64,000 nt of DNA from Ignavibacteria bacterium (GCA_947495975.1 CANMBE010000014.1:1-64000); one strand, 5' to 3'. Positions 54,356-63,605 are shown, counted from the first letter of the stretch. Notes: generated from the sequence alone by a model not told the origin. Numbers and translations: made by a program.

Positions 54356-54930
54356 CAACCGTGCATCGTTGGTTTGTTGGGGAGCCCCTTTACAATTTCT
54401 GCTTCGATAAGACTAAGCTCTTGTAGGCGTTCTTTAACATGATCAAAGGGGTAATACTCACGAGCGATATCGGTGTAGAGTCTGTAATGTCCAGCTTCGC
54501 TCTCGAATAACGAGCGATACAGAGCGCGCATATCCTCAGTTAACGCATGTTTTGCAAGAAGAGAAAATCTCTCGCATGAACGTGCTTCAATGAACGCGCC
54601 AGTAATGAGGAAGTCCAACATCCTTTTAGGTTCATTGCCGCTGACGTGTTCGTGCAACATCTTTGCATAATCACATCCCGGATCGCGTGTTAGCGTGAGT
54701 CCGCGCTTTTCCAATTCAGTAATAACAAGAGAGAAATGTTCAATCTCTTCAGCAGCAAGTCCGATCAGATCTTTCACAAGGCGCGTGCGACTTGGATAGC
54801 GATTGATCATTGTTAACGCAAAGAATGCAGCTTTCTTTTCGCAATGTGCGTGATCAAGAAGAATGAGATCCGGATTTGCCGTGGCAACGGGTATCCACTC
54901 TGGATTGGTAGGGCAGGCGAGACATAACAT
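54355..54930 (-). CDS. miaE: tRNA ms2io6A37 hydroxylase
   Basis: 191-residue diiron protein that hydroxylates the isopentenyl side chain of ms2i6A37 in tRNAs reading U-initial codons. The ferritin-like ligand set is visible: HAHCEKKAAFFALTMI, LIGLAAEEIEHFSLVI, GAFIEARSCERFSLLA and SLFESEAGHYRLYTDIA (Glu and ExxH pairs). LAC at the start and the long C-terminal helix match MiaE. A TAACTTAG box lies 4 bases before the ATG. It precedes fmt, a reasonable translation context. Confidence 0.93.
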   Translation of the reverse strand: MLCLACPTNPEWIPVATANPDLILLDHAHCEKKAAFFALTMINRYPSRTRLVKDLIGLAAEEIEHFSLVITELEKRGLTLTRDPGCDYAKMLHEHVSGNEPKRMLDFLITGAFIEARSCERFSLLAKHALTEDMRALYRSLFESEAGHYRLYTDIAREYYPFDHVKERLQELSLIEAEIVKGLPNKPTMHG

Positions 54931-54934
54931 CTTG

Positions 54935-54942
54935 CTAAGTTA
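54935..54942 (-). promoter_or_regulatory. TAnnTTAG box 4 bases before miaE
   Basis: TAACTTAG on the minus strand, followed by CAAG and the ATG at 54930. It differs by one base from TAnnTTTG and overlaps the stop codon of the upstream gene, so it may be coincidence. If real it predicts a leaderless miaE mRNA. Confidence 0.3.
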
Positions 54943-56211
54943 CGGGGCTAATAACTGAATGGCACGCTCTATCAGTCCGGCAAAGATGACGAGCTCAACG
55001 GCAGCGTCTGTCCGCATCCAAGAAGCGGAGATCGCATACCATTCTCCATTCTTGTGTCGCAGGAGATAGGTCATATTCAGGACACCGGATTCACTACCAC
55101 CCTTATATCCAACGTATGACCAGACTTTCCGGTTGATATCGAGGCCTGGGTTGATGCCCAATACACCACGGAGGTGCTCCGCTTTCTGATCCTGAGACTC
55201 TATTCGTAGCCAATCCATTGCCCGTACAAGATCGGGAGTGCGTGCAAACCACTCAACCTTATCCGGAAGGACGGGTGAGTCAATAAAATGTACGTCGTTC
55301 GATGAAGCCGTTGCTAGTGTATTCAAGAGTACCATTCTATCGCGGGCGTTGAGAGAAGCATACGTGGTGGCCTTACTTCCATTGTCGGAAAACTTCAGAA
55401 TGAAAAGTTGCCGGGTCGATAAAAACGGATCATTCAGTTCCGGTTTTGAATGTCCCATTTGCCGTTGAATGTTTTGTACCGCACGCTCACCAAGATAGTT
55501 GAGCAATACATCCGTGGCCGTGTTATCGCTTATTGAAATCATCTGCGATGCTAACGTATGGAGTGTTACTGGCGCTCCATGAGGCCACGTCTGAAGAATA
55601 CCTGATGGAAAAGAGAATCGTGTAGAGTCTAGCACAATAACTTCATCCCATCGGTGCTCTCCATGCTTTATCGATCTTACTAACTCGCCAAGCACGAAGA
55701 GTTTAAAACTCGATCCGATGGGCAGATACGAGGATGTATCTGAAGAAGCAAGCACTGCACCTGTTGTGAGATTCTTTGCAAAAATGGATGTTGATCCTGG
55801 TAGTACGTTAAGATCTCTAAGTACTTCTGTGAGATTTGCGGAAGCCTTGATGGGTGGCTTGAAGAACAAGCCTTCGATGCGGTGAGGGGGCAGCGTGGTA
55901 ACCGCAATAGAGATTGGGATTGTATAACCGTTGATCGTTAGCGCTTCTGCCTTTGCTCTGAATTGAGATTGTGGCTCAACAATTCGCGCTGATGTACACC
56001 CACCAGATTCCTTTGTAATCTGCTGAACAAGCACAGTGAGCTGCATCGGTGGTACTTGCCTCAAGAAATCAGAGGTAAATACAGTATCGAACTGCATCGA
56101 TTGCCCACTGAGAATAGAACAGATGTCGGCAAGCCGACGCTCTAGGGGAGCTTGGGCACTAACTGACTCAAAGGATGCAGCTGCAATGAAGAAGAATAGG
56201 ATAATGCGCAT
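54940..56211 (-). CDS. Exported class A beta-lactamase-fold serine hydrolase
   Basis: 423 residues from ATG 56211 (track start 56277 adds 22 residues). A signal peptide (IILFFFIAAASFESVSAQ) precedes an N-terminal DUF3887-like domain and the penicillin-binding fold: SSYLPIGSSFKLFVLGELV with the SxxK pair Ser167-Lys170, QMISISDNTATDVLL with SDN 228-230, and VGYKGGSESGVLN in place of KTG. The residue set is that of a serine beta-lactamase-like enzyme (PF13354). The Glu166 region is not obvious and no resistance claim is made. It could be a peptidoglycan carboxypeptidase. Confidence 0.8.
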   Translation of the reverse strand: MRIILFFFIAAASFESVSAQAPLERRLADICSILSGQSMQFDTVFTSDFLRQVPPMQLTVLVQQITKESGGCTSARIVEPQSQFRAKAEALTINGYTIPISIAVTTLPPHRIEGLFFKPPIKASANLTEVLRDLNVLPGSTSIFAKNLTTGAVLASSDTSSYLPIGSSFKLFVLGELVRSIKHGEHRWDEVIVLDSTRFSFPSGILQTWPHGAPVTLHTLASQMISISDNTATDVLLNYLGERAVQNIQRQMGHSKPELNDPFLSTRQLFILKFSDNGSKATTYASLNARDRMVLLNTLATASSNDVHFIDSPVLPDKVEWFARTPDLVRAMDWLRIESQDQKAEHLRGVLGINPGLDINRKVWSYVGYKGGSESGVLNMTYLLRHKNGEWYAISASWMRTDAAVELVIFAGLIERAIQLLAP

Positions 56212-56314
56212 AGCTCTCAAATTACGCGCTTCGTAGGTTCTGAAGAACTGACCGATGATTCCAATGACTCTGGACAATTTTTTGGTCTCAATCTACGTAG
56301 GCATGCTGAGTGCC

Positions 56315-57493
56315 CTATCTCACATGCTCTATCGGTACCATCACCGTAGACGAATTTGTTTTAATCACTGCAACATAATTGCCGGAGGGTTGATCGATGA
56401 GATCAATCTCTCGCTCTTGTACACCGCTTTCGCCTGACTCAGATGCCACGTCAAGTATCTTCAGCATGAGGCTATTGTGTATGGTGACGGTTACTCGGGA
56501 CACATCAGGAATTACATAACGTAGTGTATAGATTCCCTTAGTATCATTCGATGGAATCGCGCTTATGCGAGGAATCTTTGCGTCGCGTGTGGTAGACACA
56601 TCATTTTCGGTCTTCACACGAGGATAGAAATAGATAGGTGCTGCGTCTCCCCCTTCCTCACGCTCAGATGTAGTGTAAAACCCATCACCTTTTGCAGTGA
56701 AGCAGATTGCTTCGCCTTGCTCTTCAGGCATGTAGGTAACCTTTGTGCCTGCGCGCTTAAACAGCGCAGAGAGTGGCTCATTGCTCTTACGTGTCCAATG
56801 CCACACGTAGAGATAGTTCTTGAGCAAGATTTGAGAGCCGTCATGCGATACATCGCCCGCAGTAATGAGCGTCATTGGTAGCGTTGTGACAAACTGCAAC
56901 ACGCGAGTAGTACCTGTTTTATGCGGCGCTGCAGCGCGGTAGACGCGACCCTGCTTATCGCGCTTACTGATGATGTACATGTCTTGCGTAACGGGATCTA
57001 CAAGAAGCGCTTCAGCATCACGTGCACCGTCCGGATACGTAAACGTAAACGTTTCATATTGCAAAGGAATTGACGCGCGCTCTGTCTTCTTGCTCGTAAC
57101 GTCTGGCTCTGCAACGCGGTAGACAACAATGTTCGGTCGCTTCGCATTGTTGTCACCAATATCGCCCGCATACAGATACCAAATGCCCTTTTCAGGACCC
57201 GGACCATAGGCAAGATCTTCCCAGTCATGCGCTGTTGCCTGTGGCAATGTACATTTCTCAACAACTCCCTTTTTTGCCGACACTGCATAGAGCGTAGGCT
57301 CATCTCCAGAGTCATTATGCATCCAAATGATATCTGGATTTGTTGCAGACGCAATTATTCCTGATGCCTCTTGCAATACCTTCAGCGGAGTAACACCAAC
57401 CTTAAACGGTCCGCCATACCAGGCACTCTGTGCTAGTGCACACAATGATGCCGCACAGAATATTATGCAAAGTGTTAGGGGACGAATCATCAT
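56315..57493 (-). CDS. Secreted beta-propeller-like protein with sorting domain
   Basis: 392 residues with signal peptide LTLCIIFCAASLCALAQ. The body carries EASGIIASATNPDIIWMHNDSGDEPTLYAVSAKKG, HDWEDLAYGPGPEKGIWYLYAGDIGDNNAKRPNIVVYRVAEP and DGARDAEALLVDPVTQDMYIISKRDK, a propeller pattern in secreted SdiA-regulated or phytase-like proteins. The C-terminal 85 residues (VPDVSRVTVTIHNSLMLKILDVASESGESGVQEREIDLIDQPSGNYVAVIKTN) look like a sorting domain for type IX secretion. The ligand is unknown. It abuts leuS by TAATG overlap, a probable shared transcript. Confidence 0.75.
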   Translation of the reverse strand: MMIRPLTLCIIFCAASLCALAQSAWYGGPFKVGVTPLKVLQEASGIIASATNPDIIWMHNDSGDEPTLYAVSAKKGVVEKCTLPQATAHDWEDLAYGPGPEKGIWYLYAGDIGDNNAKRPNIVVYRVAEPDVTSKKTERASIPLQYETFTFTYPDGARDAEALLVDPVTQDMYIISKRDKQGRVYRAAAPHKTGTTRVLQFVTTLPMTLITAGDVSHDGSQILLKNYLYVWHWTRKSNEPLSALFKRAGTKVTYMPEEQGEAICFTAKGDGFYTTSEREEGGDAAPIYFYPRVKTENDVSTTRDAKIPRISAIPSNDTKGIYTLRYVIPDVSRVTVTIHNSLMLKILDVASESGESGVQEREIDLIDQPSGNYVAVIKTNSSTVMVPIEHVR

Positions 57494-60042
57494 TATCCAA
57501 TAATGAAGTTCACAAGTTTGCCACGTACAACGATTGTCTTGCGAATCTGTTTCCCGTCGATATGTTTTTGTGCACCAGCATCTGCAAGTGCAAGCGCTAC
57601 CATCTGGTCCTCACTTGCATCGGCGGCTACTACAAACTTGCCACGGATCTTTGAGTTTACTTGAATGACGATTTCCATTTCACGAGAAGCAAGTTTTGAC
57701 TCATCAAATGCAGGAAATGCAGAGGTGTGCACAGAGCCTTGCTCGCCAAGCACCTGCCACAATTCTTCTGCAATATGTGGAGCGAATGGGGCTATACATT
57801 GCACAAATGCGATCATGGCAGTGCGGGGACGCACCGTCGCAGGCGTGAATTCGTTAACAAAAATCATGAACTGCGCTACCGATGTGTTGAAGCTTAAGTC
57901 CTCAATGTCTTCGTGGGTTTTCTTGATGGTTGCATGAAGAGCGCGGTCTTGCTCAGGCGTACCAGCCACGTCTTGGACTGCAGGAGAGAGAGTGCCTTCT
58001 TCCGTTACGATAAGACGCCACGCACGATTCAAGAATCTCGAAATGCCATCAATACCCTGCGTATTCCATGGCTTTGATGCTTCGAGTGGGCCCAAGAACA
58101 TCTCATACATGCGCAATGCGTCAGCACCATGTGACGCAACAACATCATCGGGGTTGAGTGTGTTGCCAAGCGACTTCGACATTTTTCTTCCATCCTCACC
58201 AAGGATGAGACCTTGATGAAACACGCGCTTAAAAGGCTCAGGCGTTGAAACATGCCCATGATCGTACAGTACCTTGTGCCAGAAGCGCGCATACAAGAGG
58301 TGGAGCACTGCATGCTCGCCTCCGCCAATGTAAAGGTCTACTCCATCAGGACCCATCCAATAGCGCTCTTTTGTTGGGTCAACAAAGGCCGAGTTATTTG
58401 TTGGATCTGCATAACGCAAGAAATACCAACACGAGCCAGCCCATTGAGGCATAGTGTTGGTTTCAAAGCGCGCAGTTTTTCCCGTTTTGTCATCAATAAA
58501 CTTCATCCACGATGGCAAAGTGGCAAGGGGCGATTCACCCGTTCCTGCTGGCTGAAAACTCTCAACATTTGGAAGGAGGAGAGGCAATTCATCATTGTCG
58601 AGCGCACGACGCGAGCCATCCTCAAAAAACATTATCGGCATTGGTTCGCCCCAATATCTCTGACGAGAGAACAGCCAGTCCCTCAATCTATATTGTACTC
58701 GCCCCTTACCTTGATGTGTTGATTCTAGCCACTGGATAACACGCTGAATTGCGGAGCCTGACTCCACGCCATTCAATGATAGCCCTGCGTTCTCAGAATG
58801 AACTCCTCTGCCGTATCCGCTATATGCGGCAGCGCTCACGTCAACGTGTGACCCATCTGCAGGTTCAACAACTTTTGAGATTGCTAAGCCAAAGGTTGCG
58901 GCAAACTCATGATCGCGCTCATCATGCCCAGGAACTGCCATGATGGCTCCAGTTCCATAATGTGCCAATACGTAATCAGCTATCCAAATTGGGATGTGTT
59001 CACCGCTCGCAGGGTTTGTAGCATAAGCGCCCGTGAAGACGCCGGTTTTCGTCTTTGCAAGTTCCGTACGCTCAAGATCACTCTTGAGCGATGCAGATTC
59101 GCGATATGAACGAATGGTTGCGCGTTGATCTTCCGTAAGAATAACTTCAACAATTGGATGCTCGGGTGCAAGAACCAGGTACGTAGCGCCAAAGATTGTA
59201 TCGGGCCGAGTGGTGAACACCATTACATGCTGGTTGCCCCCTACCACAGAAAAACGGATCTCCGCACCATCACTTCTACCAATCCAGTGACGCTGCATTT
59301 CCAACGTGGACGATGGCCAATTCAGTGTGGCGAGATCTGCGAGCAACCGGTCTGCGTATTCCGTAATGCGCAACATCCATTGCCGCATTGGTCTGCGCTC
59401 AACAGAATATCCTTTTTCCTTCCACTCTTCAACTTCCTCGTTCGCAAGCACAGTTCCGAGGGCTTCACACCAGTTAACAGGAATGTTGGCGATGTATGCA
59501 AGGCGATGATCATCTCGGTAGTCGTCACGCTCTCGCTCTGCTGTTATGTCCGACGGAATTGGAAGTGTATCAATGTGCCGTGCACGCTTCGCTTCTCTAT
59601 CATACCACGAGTTGTAGATCACCAAGAACATCCACTGCGTCCAGCGGTAATATTCGGGCGATGTGGTGTTAACGGAATGTGACCAATCGTAATCAAAACC
59701 AATTGCGTTTAGTTGACGAGTAAACGTTGCCACATTTCGCTCAGTGATAAGCGCTGGGTGAATATTCTCCTTCATCGCCTGACGCTCAGTAGGGAGACCA
59801 AATGCGTCAAAACCCATAGGATGCAGAACGTTGAAGCCCATCATGCGCTTAAACCGACTCACAATGTCAGTGGCGGTGTAACCTTCTGGGTGGCCGATGT
59901 GTAGACCTTGACCCGATGGATAGGGGAACATGTCGAGAACATAATATTTTGGCTTGGACACGTCTCCGGACACTGCATACGTCTTATCAGCAACCCATCG
60001 GGCTTGCCATTTCTTTTCGATGTCTGTAAAGGGGTAGTGCAT
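57493..60042 (-). CDS. leuS: Leucine-tRNA ligase
   Basis: 849 residues from ATG 60042. Class I core: YYVLDMFPYPSGQGLHIGHPEGYTATDIVSRFKRM with HIGH at residues 48-51, an inserted CP1 editing domain (TRPDTIFGATYLVLAPEHP to PASGEHIPIWIADYVLAHYGTGAIMAVPGHDERDHEFA), and LGEDGRKMSKSLGNTLNPDDVV carrying KMSKS. The C-terminal domain (EIVIQVNSKIRGKFVVAADASEDQ) is present. A TATCTTTG box ends 3 bases before the ATG, predicting a leaderless mRNA. The track's TTG at 60048 lies inside this box and is rejected. Confidence 0.97.
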   Translation of the reverse strand: MHYPFTDIEKKWQARWVADKTYAVSGDVSKPKYYVLDMFPYPSGQGLHIGHPEGYTATDIVSRFKRMMGFNVLHPMGFDAFGLPTERQAMKENIHPALITERNVATFTRQLNAIGFDYDWSHSVNTTSPEYYRWTQWMFLVIYNSWYDREAKRARHIDTLPIPSDITAERERDDYRDDHRLAYIANIPVNWCEALGTVLANEEVEEWKEKGYSVERRPMRQWMLRITEYADRLLADLATLNWPSSTLEMQRHWIGRSDGAEIRFSVVGGNQHVMVFTTRPDTIFGATYLVLAPEHPIVEVILTEDQRATIRSYRESASLKSDLERTELAKTKTGVFTGAYATNPASGEHIPIWIADYVLAHYGTGAIMAVPGHDERDHEFAATFGLAISKVVEPADGSHVDVSAAAYSGYGRGVHSENAGLSLNGVESGSAIQRVIQWLESTHQGKGRVQYRLRDWLFSRQRYWGEPMPIMFFEDGSRRALDNDELPLLLPNVESFQPAGTGESPLATLPSWMKFIDDKTGKTARFETNTMPQWAGSCWYFLRYADPTNNSAFVDPTKERYWMGPDGVDLYIGGGEHAVLHLLYARFWHKVLYDHGHVSTPEPFKRVFHQGLILGEDGRKMSKSLGNTLNPDDVVASHGADALRMYEMFLGPLEASKPWNTQGIDGISRFLNRAWRLIVTEEGTLSPAVQDVAGTPEQDRALHATIKKTHEDIEDLSFNTSVAQFMIFVNEFTPATVRPRTAMIAFVQCIAPFAPHIAEELWQVLGEQGSVHTSAFPAFDESKLASREMEIVIQVNSKIRGKFVVAADASEDQMVALALADAGAQKHIDGKQIRKTIVVRGKLVNFIIG

Positions 60043-60045
60043 TTG

Positions 60046-60053
60046 CAAAGATA
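60046..60053 (-). promoter_or_regulatory. Promoter box 3 bases before leuS ATG
   Basis: On the minus strand TATCTTTG-CAA-ATG. The -7 box is perfect and, given the usual start four bases on, transcription would begin at the A of ATG. This predicts a leaderless transcript. Confidence 0.6.
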
Positions 60054-60071
60054 GTTAGCAAGAGCACGAGG

Positions 60072-60079
60072 TATCTTTG
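60072..60079 (+). promoter_or_regulatory. Promoter box 3 bases before aldo/keto reductase ATG
   Basis: On the plus strand TATCTTTG-TAA-ATG, the same arrangement as the divergent leuS promoter, so both predicted mRNAs start at their ATG. The two boxes are 18 bases apart and head outward; a shared regulator could bind the space between. Confidence 0.6.
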
Positions 60080-60082
60080 TAA

Positions 60083-61054
60083 ATGAACTACGTTTCCCTT
60101 GGCCGCACCGGCCTCAAGGTGTCTAAACTGTGCCTTGGCACGATGAACTTCGGCTATTGGATAGAAGAAGCTGAGTCTTTCCCCATTATGTCTCGTGCGT
60201 TAGAGCATGGCATCAATTTCTTTGACACAGCAAATGTGTATGGTTGGGATAAAGGTAAGGGGCGTACGGAAGAAGTAATAGGGAATTGGTTGGCGGAAGA
60301 TCCTTCGCGACGCGATAAAATCGTCCTTGCTACAAAATTTTATGGTCAGATGGGCGATGGTGTGAATGACCGCGGTTGTTCGGCGTATCACATTCGCAAG
60401 GCTTGTGAGGATTCGTTGCGTAGACTCAAAACAGATCATATCGATATTTATCAAATGCATCATATTGATCGAGCAACTCCGTGGGATGAAGTCTGGCAAG
60501 CAATGGAGCAACTCGTGCGCGAAGGCAAGATCCTTTACGTTGGATCATCAAACTTTGCAGCATGGAACATCGCGCAAGCAAATGAGCTTGCAAAGAACCG
60601 ACATTTCCTTGGCCTCGTAAGTGAGCAAAGCGTATACTCACTATACAATCGTCACATCGAACTAGAAGTAATCCCCGCATCAAAAGAATACGGTATGGCA
60701 ATGATTCCGTGGAGTCCTTTGGCAGGGGGCTTATTGTGCGGCATATTTTCTGCAACAGAAACCGTGCGTAGAAAGCGACCTCAACTTTTGGCTGCTGCAG
60801 AAAAGAAACGTCCACACATCGAAGCCTACGAGGCACTCTGCAGGGACATCGGAATAGACTATGCCGATGTGGCCCTTGCATGGATCTTACAACGCGATGG
60901 AGTAACAACGCCAATCATTGGACCGCGAACCGTTGAACAACTCGATGCCAACGTGCGCACGCTAGATGTAACGCTCAGCGAAGAAACGCTAACAAAGCTT
61001 GATGAAATCTGGCCAGGCCCTGGTGGGCAGGCTCCCGAGGCATACGCCTGGTAG
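60083..61054 (+). CDS. Aldo/keto reductase
   Basis: 323-residue NADPH-dependent oxidoreductase of the AKR superfamily. MNYVSLGRTGLKVSKLCLGTMNFG opens the barrel. FFDTANVYGWDKGKGRTEEVIG contains the catalytic Asp and Tyr; KIVLATKFYGQMGD has the Lys; DIYQMHHIDRATPWDE has the His. SNFAAW, IPWSPLAGGLL and VTTPIIGPRTVEQLDAN are further family marks. The branch is YajO/Tas-like; substrate unknown. The start sits 3 bases after a TATCTTTG box, divergent from leuS. Confidence 0.94.
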   Translation: MNYVSLGRTGLKVSKLCLGTMNFGYWIEEAESFPIMSRALEHGINFFDTANVYGWDKGKGRTEEVIGNWLAEDPSRRDKIVLATKFYGQMGDGVNDRGCSAYHIRKACEDSLRRLKTDHIDIYQMHHIDRATPWDEVWQAMEQLVREGKILYVGSSNFAAWNIAQANELAKNRHFLGLVSEQSVYSLYNRHIELEVIPASKEYGMAMIPWSPLAGGLLCGIFSATETVRRKRPQLLAAAEKKRPHIEAYEALCRDIGIDYADVALAWILQRDGVTTPIIGPRTVEQLDANVRTLDVTLSEETLTKLDEIWPGPGGQAPEAYAW

Positions 61055-61060
61055 AAGATT

Positions 61061-62518
61061 TTACATTCTAAACCGTAGGAAGCCAACTGCCAGTGAAACA
61101 ACTGGCTGTTTAGAAACAAGGTACGTGATGAGATCGCGAGAGGAGAGCCCTATTTCCCATGTACCGTTGAAGATTGAGAACACCGCTGATACGGGGACAA
61201 AGAATCCCATGTTGCTACCTGCGCCAATGCCCATTCCTAGCGTACACCATGGTGTAATGCGATAGTCTGCCCCACCGCTAAAGATTGGTTGCTCAATGGA
61301 GCCGGCGGCCTTATTTACGGAGGCCGCCATGTCTACACCAAATCGCCAACGATAATTGTAGAAATAGGAAACACCAGCCTTGAACCTCGTTGGAAGTTCT
61401 GTATCGGCGGTTTGCAACCCACTCCACTTAAAAAATTCTCCATCGCCAGTTATCTTTTGAGCTTCTTCAAAGATATTGTAGTTGTCAAAGCCAGTACTCG
61501 AAAGTCCATTTAAAATAGTGTCGTATGCGTTGAAGACGTTGCCATCAAAGACCAGCTTTCCTAGATCGGCAACACTTGCACTCATCGTCCAATCGCCAAT
61601 CTCCATGGTAGCACCCACATCAAGCCCCCAACCTAATCCAACTGGGGCCAAGGAGGTCCCCGGAATGGCAGACGGAGTTGTTGCTTTGCCATAGTTGATA
61701 TCAAAGAAGGGGCTCAATGCACTACGAGCATTGAATGTGCCATTCTCAACACGAGCATCGAGATAGGCGTATGACTCCAAGTACTTTAGCGTTGCACCAA
61801 CATACAATTTCACGGGTTTGATATCGAGAATTTTTACGCCGTAGGACGCGGCGTATTCGCGAAACCACAGCATCGACAAGACACTGCCGTTAAAAAGCTT
61901 TGAGAAGTACTGAGGATTTGTTGAAAACCCAATAGTATCTCCATTGAAATTTACAGCCACTGAGTCAAAATAGCCGGAGGTTCGTCCTTCAAAGATGAGC
62001 TTTGATGCTTCATCATTAAACACGAATGTTCCAGTAGCACGCTCGCGAATTGTCAATGCAAAGCCTCCAAAATGCTGCGACTGAAATGCAGCGCCAACTA
62101 CAAATACATCTGCATTGATTCTCACGCCATTGCCTGAGAACGCCTTTGCAGCGGCGGTTTTCTGTGCAGCACTAAATGTAACGCCACCTTCTTGGAAGAT
62201 CAGGTCAAAGAGTCCACCTCTGCCGAGCGCGTCACTATGAGCAGACACGCCCCCCTCCAAAAGTGTGAAGGTAAAGTCTCTCCGTCGGCGTTCAATGCCA
62301 CCCTCCATTGGAGTGGCTAATTCAAAGATGTCGGTTAGTGGCACAAAGCCAAGGTTTGCAGGGTTGATGCCAACACATTGATAGTCGGATACAGTTGTAG
62401 ACAAAAACGCGGCGTGGCCAATGCGAGCAAAGTCGCTTGTTTCAGATTGTCCGCTAGCATTCACACTGAAGAGTGCAAATAGAATCACGAGTGCCGAAGC
62501 ACGTATTCTTATTATCAC
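61061..62518 (-). CDS. Large outer-membrane protein, DUF5723-like
   Basis: 485 residues from GTG 62518, which overlaps the previous gene's stop by GTGA. A signal peptide (ASALVILFALFSVNASGQ) leads to RIGHAAFLSTTVSDYQCVGINPANLGF, a pattern I associate with FadL-like/DUF5723 barrel proteins of Bacteroidota. The body repeats barrel strands: VFVVGAAFQSQHFGGFALTIRERA, PVKLYVGATLKYLESYAYLDA, GLGWGLDVGATMEIGDWTMSASVADLGKLVF and RFKAGVSYFYNYRWRFGVDMAASVN, ending VSLAVGFLRFRM. Likely a hydrophobic-ligand porin or T9SS-associated barrel; unproven. Confidence 0.8.
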   Translation of the reverse strand: MIIRIRASALVILFALFSVNASGQSETSDFARIGHAAFLSTTVSDYQCVGINPANLGFVPLTDIFELATPMEGGIERRRRDFTFTLLEGGVSAHSDALGRGGLFDLIFQEGGVTFSAAQKTAAAKAFSGNGVRINADVFVVGAAFQSQHFGGFALTIRERATGTFVFNDEASKLIFEGRTSGYFDSVAVNFNGDTIGFSTNPQYFSKLFNGSVLSMLWFREYAASYGVKILDIKPVKLYVGATLKYLESYAYLDARVENGTFNARSALSPFFDINYGKATTPSAIPGTSLAPVGLGWGLDVGATMEIGDWTMSASVADLGKLVFDGNVFNAYDTILNGLSSTGFDNYNIFEEAQKITGDGEFFKWSGLQTADTELPTRFKAGVSYFYNYRWRFGVDMAASVNKAAGSIEQPIFSGGADYRITPWCTLGMGIGAGSNMGFFVPVSAVFSIFNGTWEIGLSSRDLITYLVSKQPVVSLAVGFLRFRM

Positions 62519-63480
62519 GTTCGTACGAGTCGATCTATCCATTCTGCGATTCTCACGGCATGCGCCCCATCGTGAAGTGTGACAGCCGCACGCGATTGTG
62601 TACGGATGCTCTCTAAAAAAGAACGTTGTTCTTCGGCAATAGCATTTATGGACTCCACTGTGGGTGTGTCATACACAATCACTCTGTCTCCGTGTTCTGT
62701 GTTCACAGTTCCAAGTGGAACTTGATGGCTTAGCTCTAACGCAGAATTCTCAATGAGTCGGTAGAGTTCCACAGCACCAGATGCAAGATCAAGAGACACA
62801 TAGCTGTCACGTTGAAAAACCCTCAACTTCCGCATTGGTTTCGCCGATATGCGAGAGGCAGTCACATTTGCAACACATCCATTAGCAAACGTTAGCCGCG
62901 CGTTGCAAATATCCGGCGTTTGTGTAAGTACTGCAACGCCCGTTGCCTGAATGTCAACTACCTCGGACCCAGTCATCCACAACAACAAATCGATATCATG
63001 AATCATGAGGTCATGAATCACGCTCACGTCTATGGCTCTGGGTTTGAAAGGGGCTAATCGGTGTGCTTCAATAAAGAGTGGCTGAAGCTTAAATGCTGCA
63101 AGTGAGCGTATTGCAGGGTTAAAACGCTCAACGTGCCCTACCTGTATAACGCAGTCAGTAGTAGCAGCGCGCCTCATGAGATCTTCTGCCTCTGCAAAAG
63201 TTGCTGTAACCGGCTTTTCGATAAAACAATGCAGGCCTCTGTCTAAGCATGCCAGCGCAAGTGCATGATGATGCAAAGTAGGCGCTGCAATAACAACCGC
63301 ATCCACCTCTGGCATTGATTCCACAGTGGCATACCATGTAGCCCCATGCTCAGATGCAACGGACGTACCCTTGCATTCATCAGGATCTACGATGCCCACC
63401 AACGTTACGTTAGGATTTTGTGCAAGGAGCTTGGCGTGGATAGATCCGAGGTGTCCGGATCCGATAACAGAAATGCGCAT
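62515..63480 (-). CDS. Gfo/Idh/MocA-family dehydrogenase, GnnA-like
   Basis: 321 residues. Rossmann start RISVIGSGHLGSIHAKLLAQNPNVTLVGIVDPD; conserved FIEKPVTATFAEAEDLMRRA; then VGHVERFNPAIRSL, RAIDVSVIHDLMIHDIDLLLWM and FANGCVANVTASRISAKPMRKLRVFQRDSYVSLDLASG. The HVERFNPA and DLMIHDIDL motifs match the group containing GnnA, UDP-GlcNAc 3-dehydrogenase, which begins GlcN3N lipid A synthesis. A GnnB aminotransferase is not in the window, so that reaction is inferred. The ATG at 63480 is 3 bases after TATTTTTG; the track's TTG at 63486 lies inside that box. Confidence 0.82.
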   Translation of the reverse strand: MRISVIGSGHLGSIHAKLLAQNPNVTLVGIVDPDECKGTSVASEHGATWYATVESMPEVDAVVIAAPTLHHHALALACLDRGLHCFIEKPVTATFAEAEDLMRRAATTDCVIQVGHVERFNPAIRSLAAFKLQPLFIEAHRLAPFKPRAIDVSVIHDLMIHDIDLLLWMTGSEVVDIQATGVAVLTQTPDICNARLTFANGCVANVTASRISAKPMRKLRVFQRDSYVSLDLASGAVELYRLIENSALELSHQVPLGTVNTEHGDRVIVYDTPTVESINAIAEEQRSFLESIRTQSRAAVTLHDGAHAVRIAEWIDRLVRT

Positions 63481-63483
63481 AGA

Positions 63484-63491
63484 CAAAAATA
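63484..63491 (-). promoter_or_regulatory. Promoter box 3 bases before the gnnA-like ATG
   Basis: Minus-strand TATTTTTG-TCT-ATG: a perfect TAnnTTTG box ending 3 bases before the start codon, the third exact case in the window. It predicts a leaderless mRNA. Confidence 0.6.
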
Positions 63492-63593
63492 CAGAGTTAC
63501 GGGGTTACAGGGTTACAATGACACGGTAGCGCTATAGCGTGCTATCGCGCAATGCGTATGATTTGCGCTTAAAAAAGGCATTGGACATAGTGC

Positions 63594-63601
63594 TATATTA
63601 G
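63594..63601 (+). promoter_or_regulatory. Promoter-like box before the M23 peptidase gene
   Basis: TATATTAG followed by GTGC and the ATG at 63606. It is one mismatch from TAnnTTTG with a 4-base gap, similar to miaE. Confidence 0.35.
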
Positions 63602-63605
63602 GTGC

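Noticed and set aside
54940-56211. Reading the beta-lactamase-fold protein as a resistance gene
   Set aside because: The KTG box is KGG and the Glu166 region is unclear, so a wall-active hydrolase is equally possible.
60200-60914. Minus-strand ORFs of 103 and 162 codons inside the aldo/keto reductase gene
   Set aside because: They are antisense shadows, Cys- and Arg-rich, with no coding pattern.
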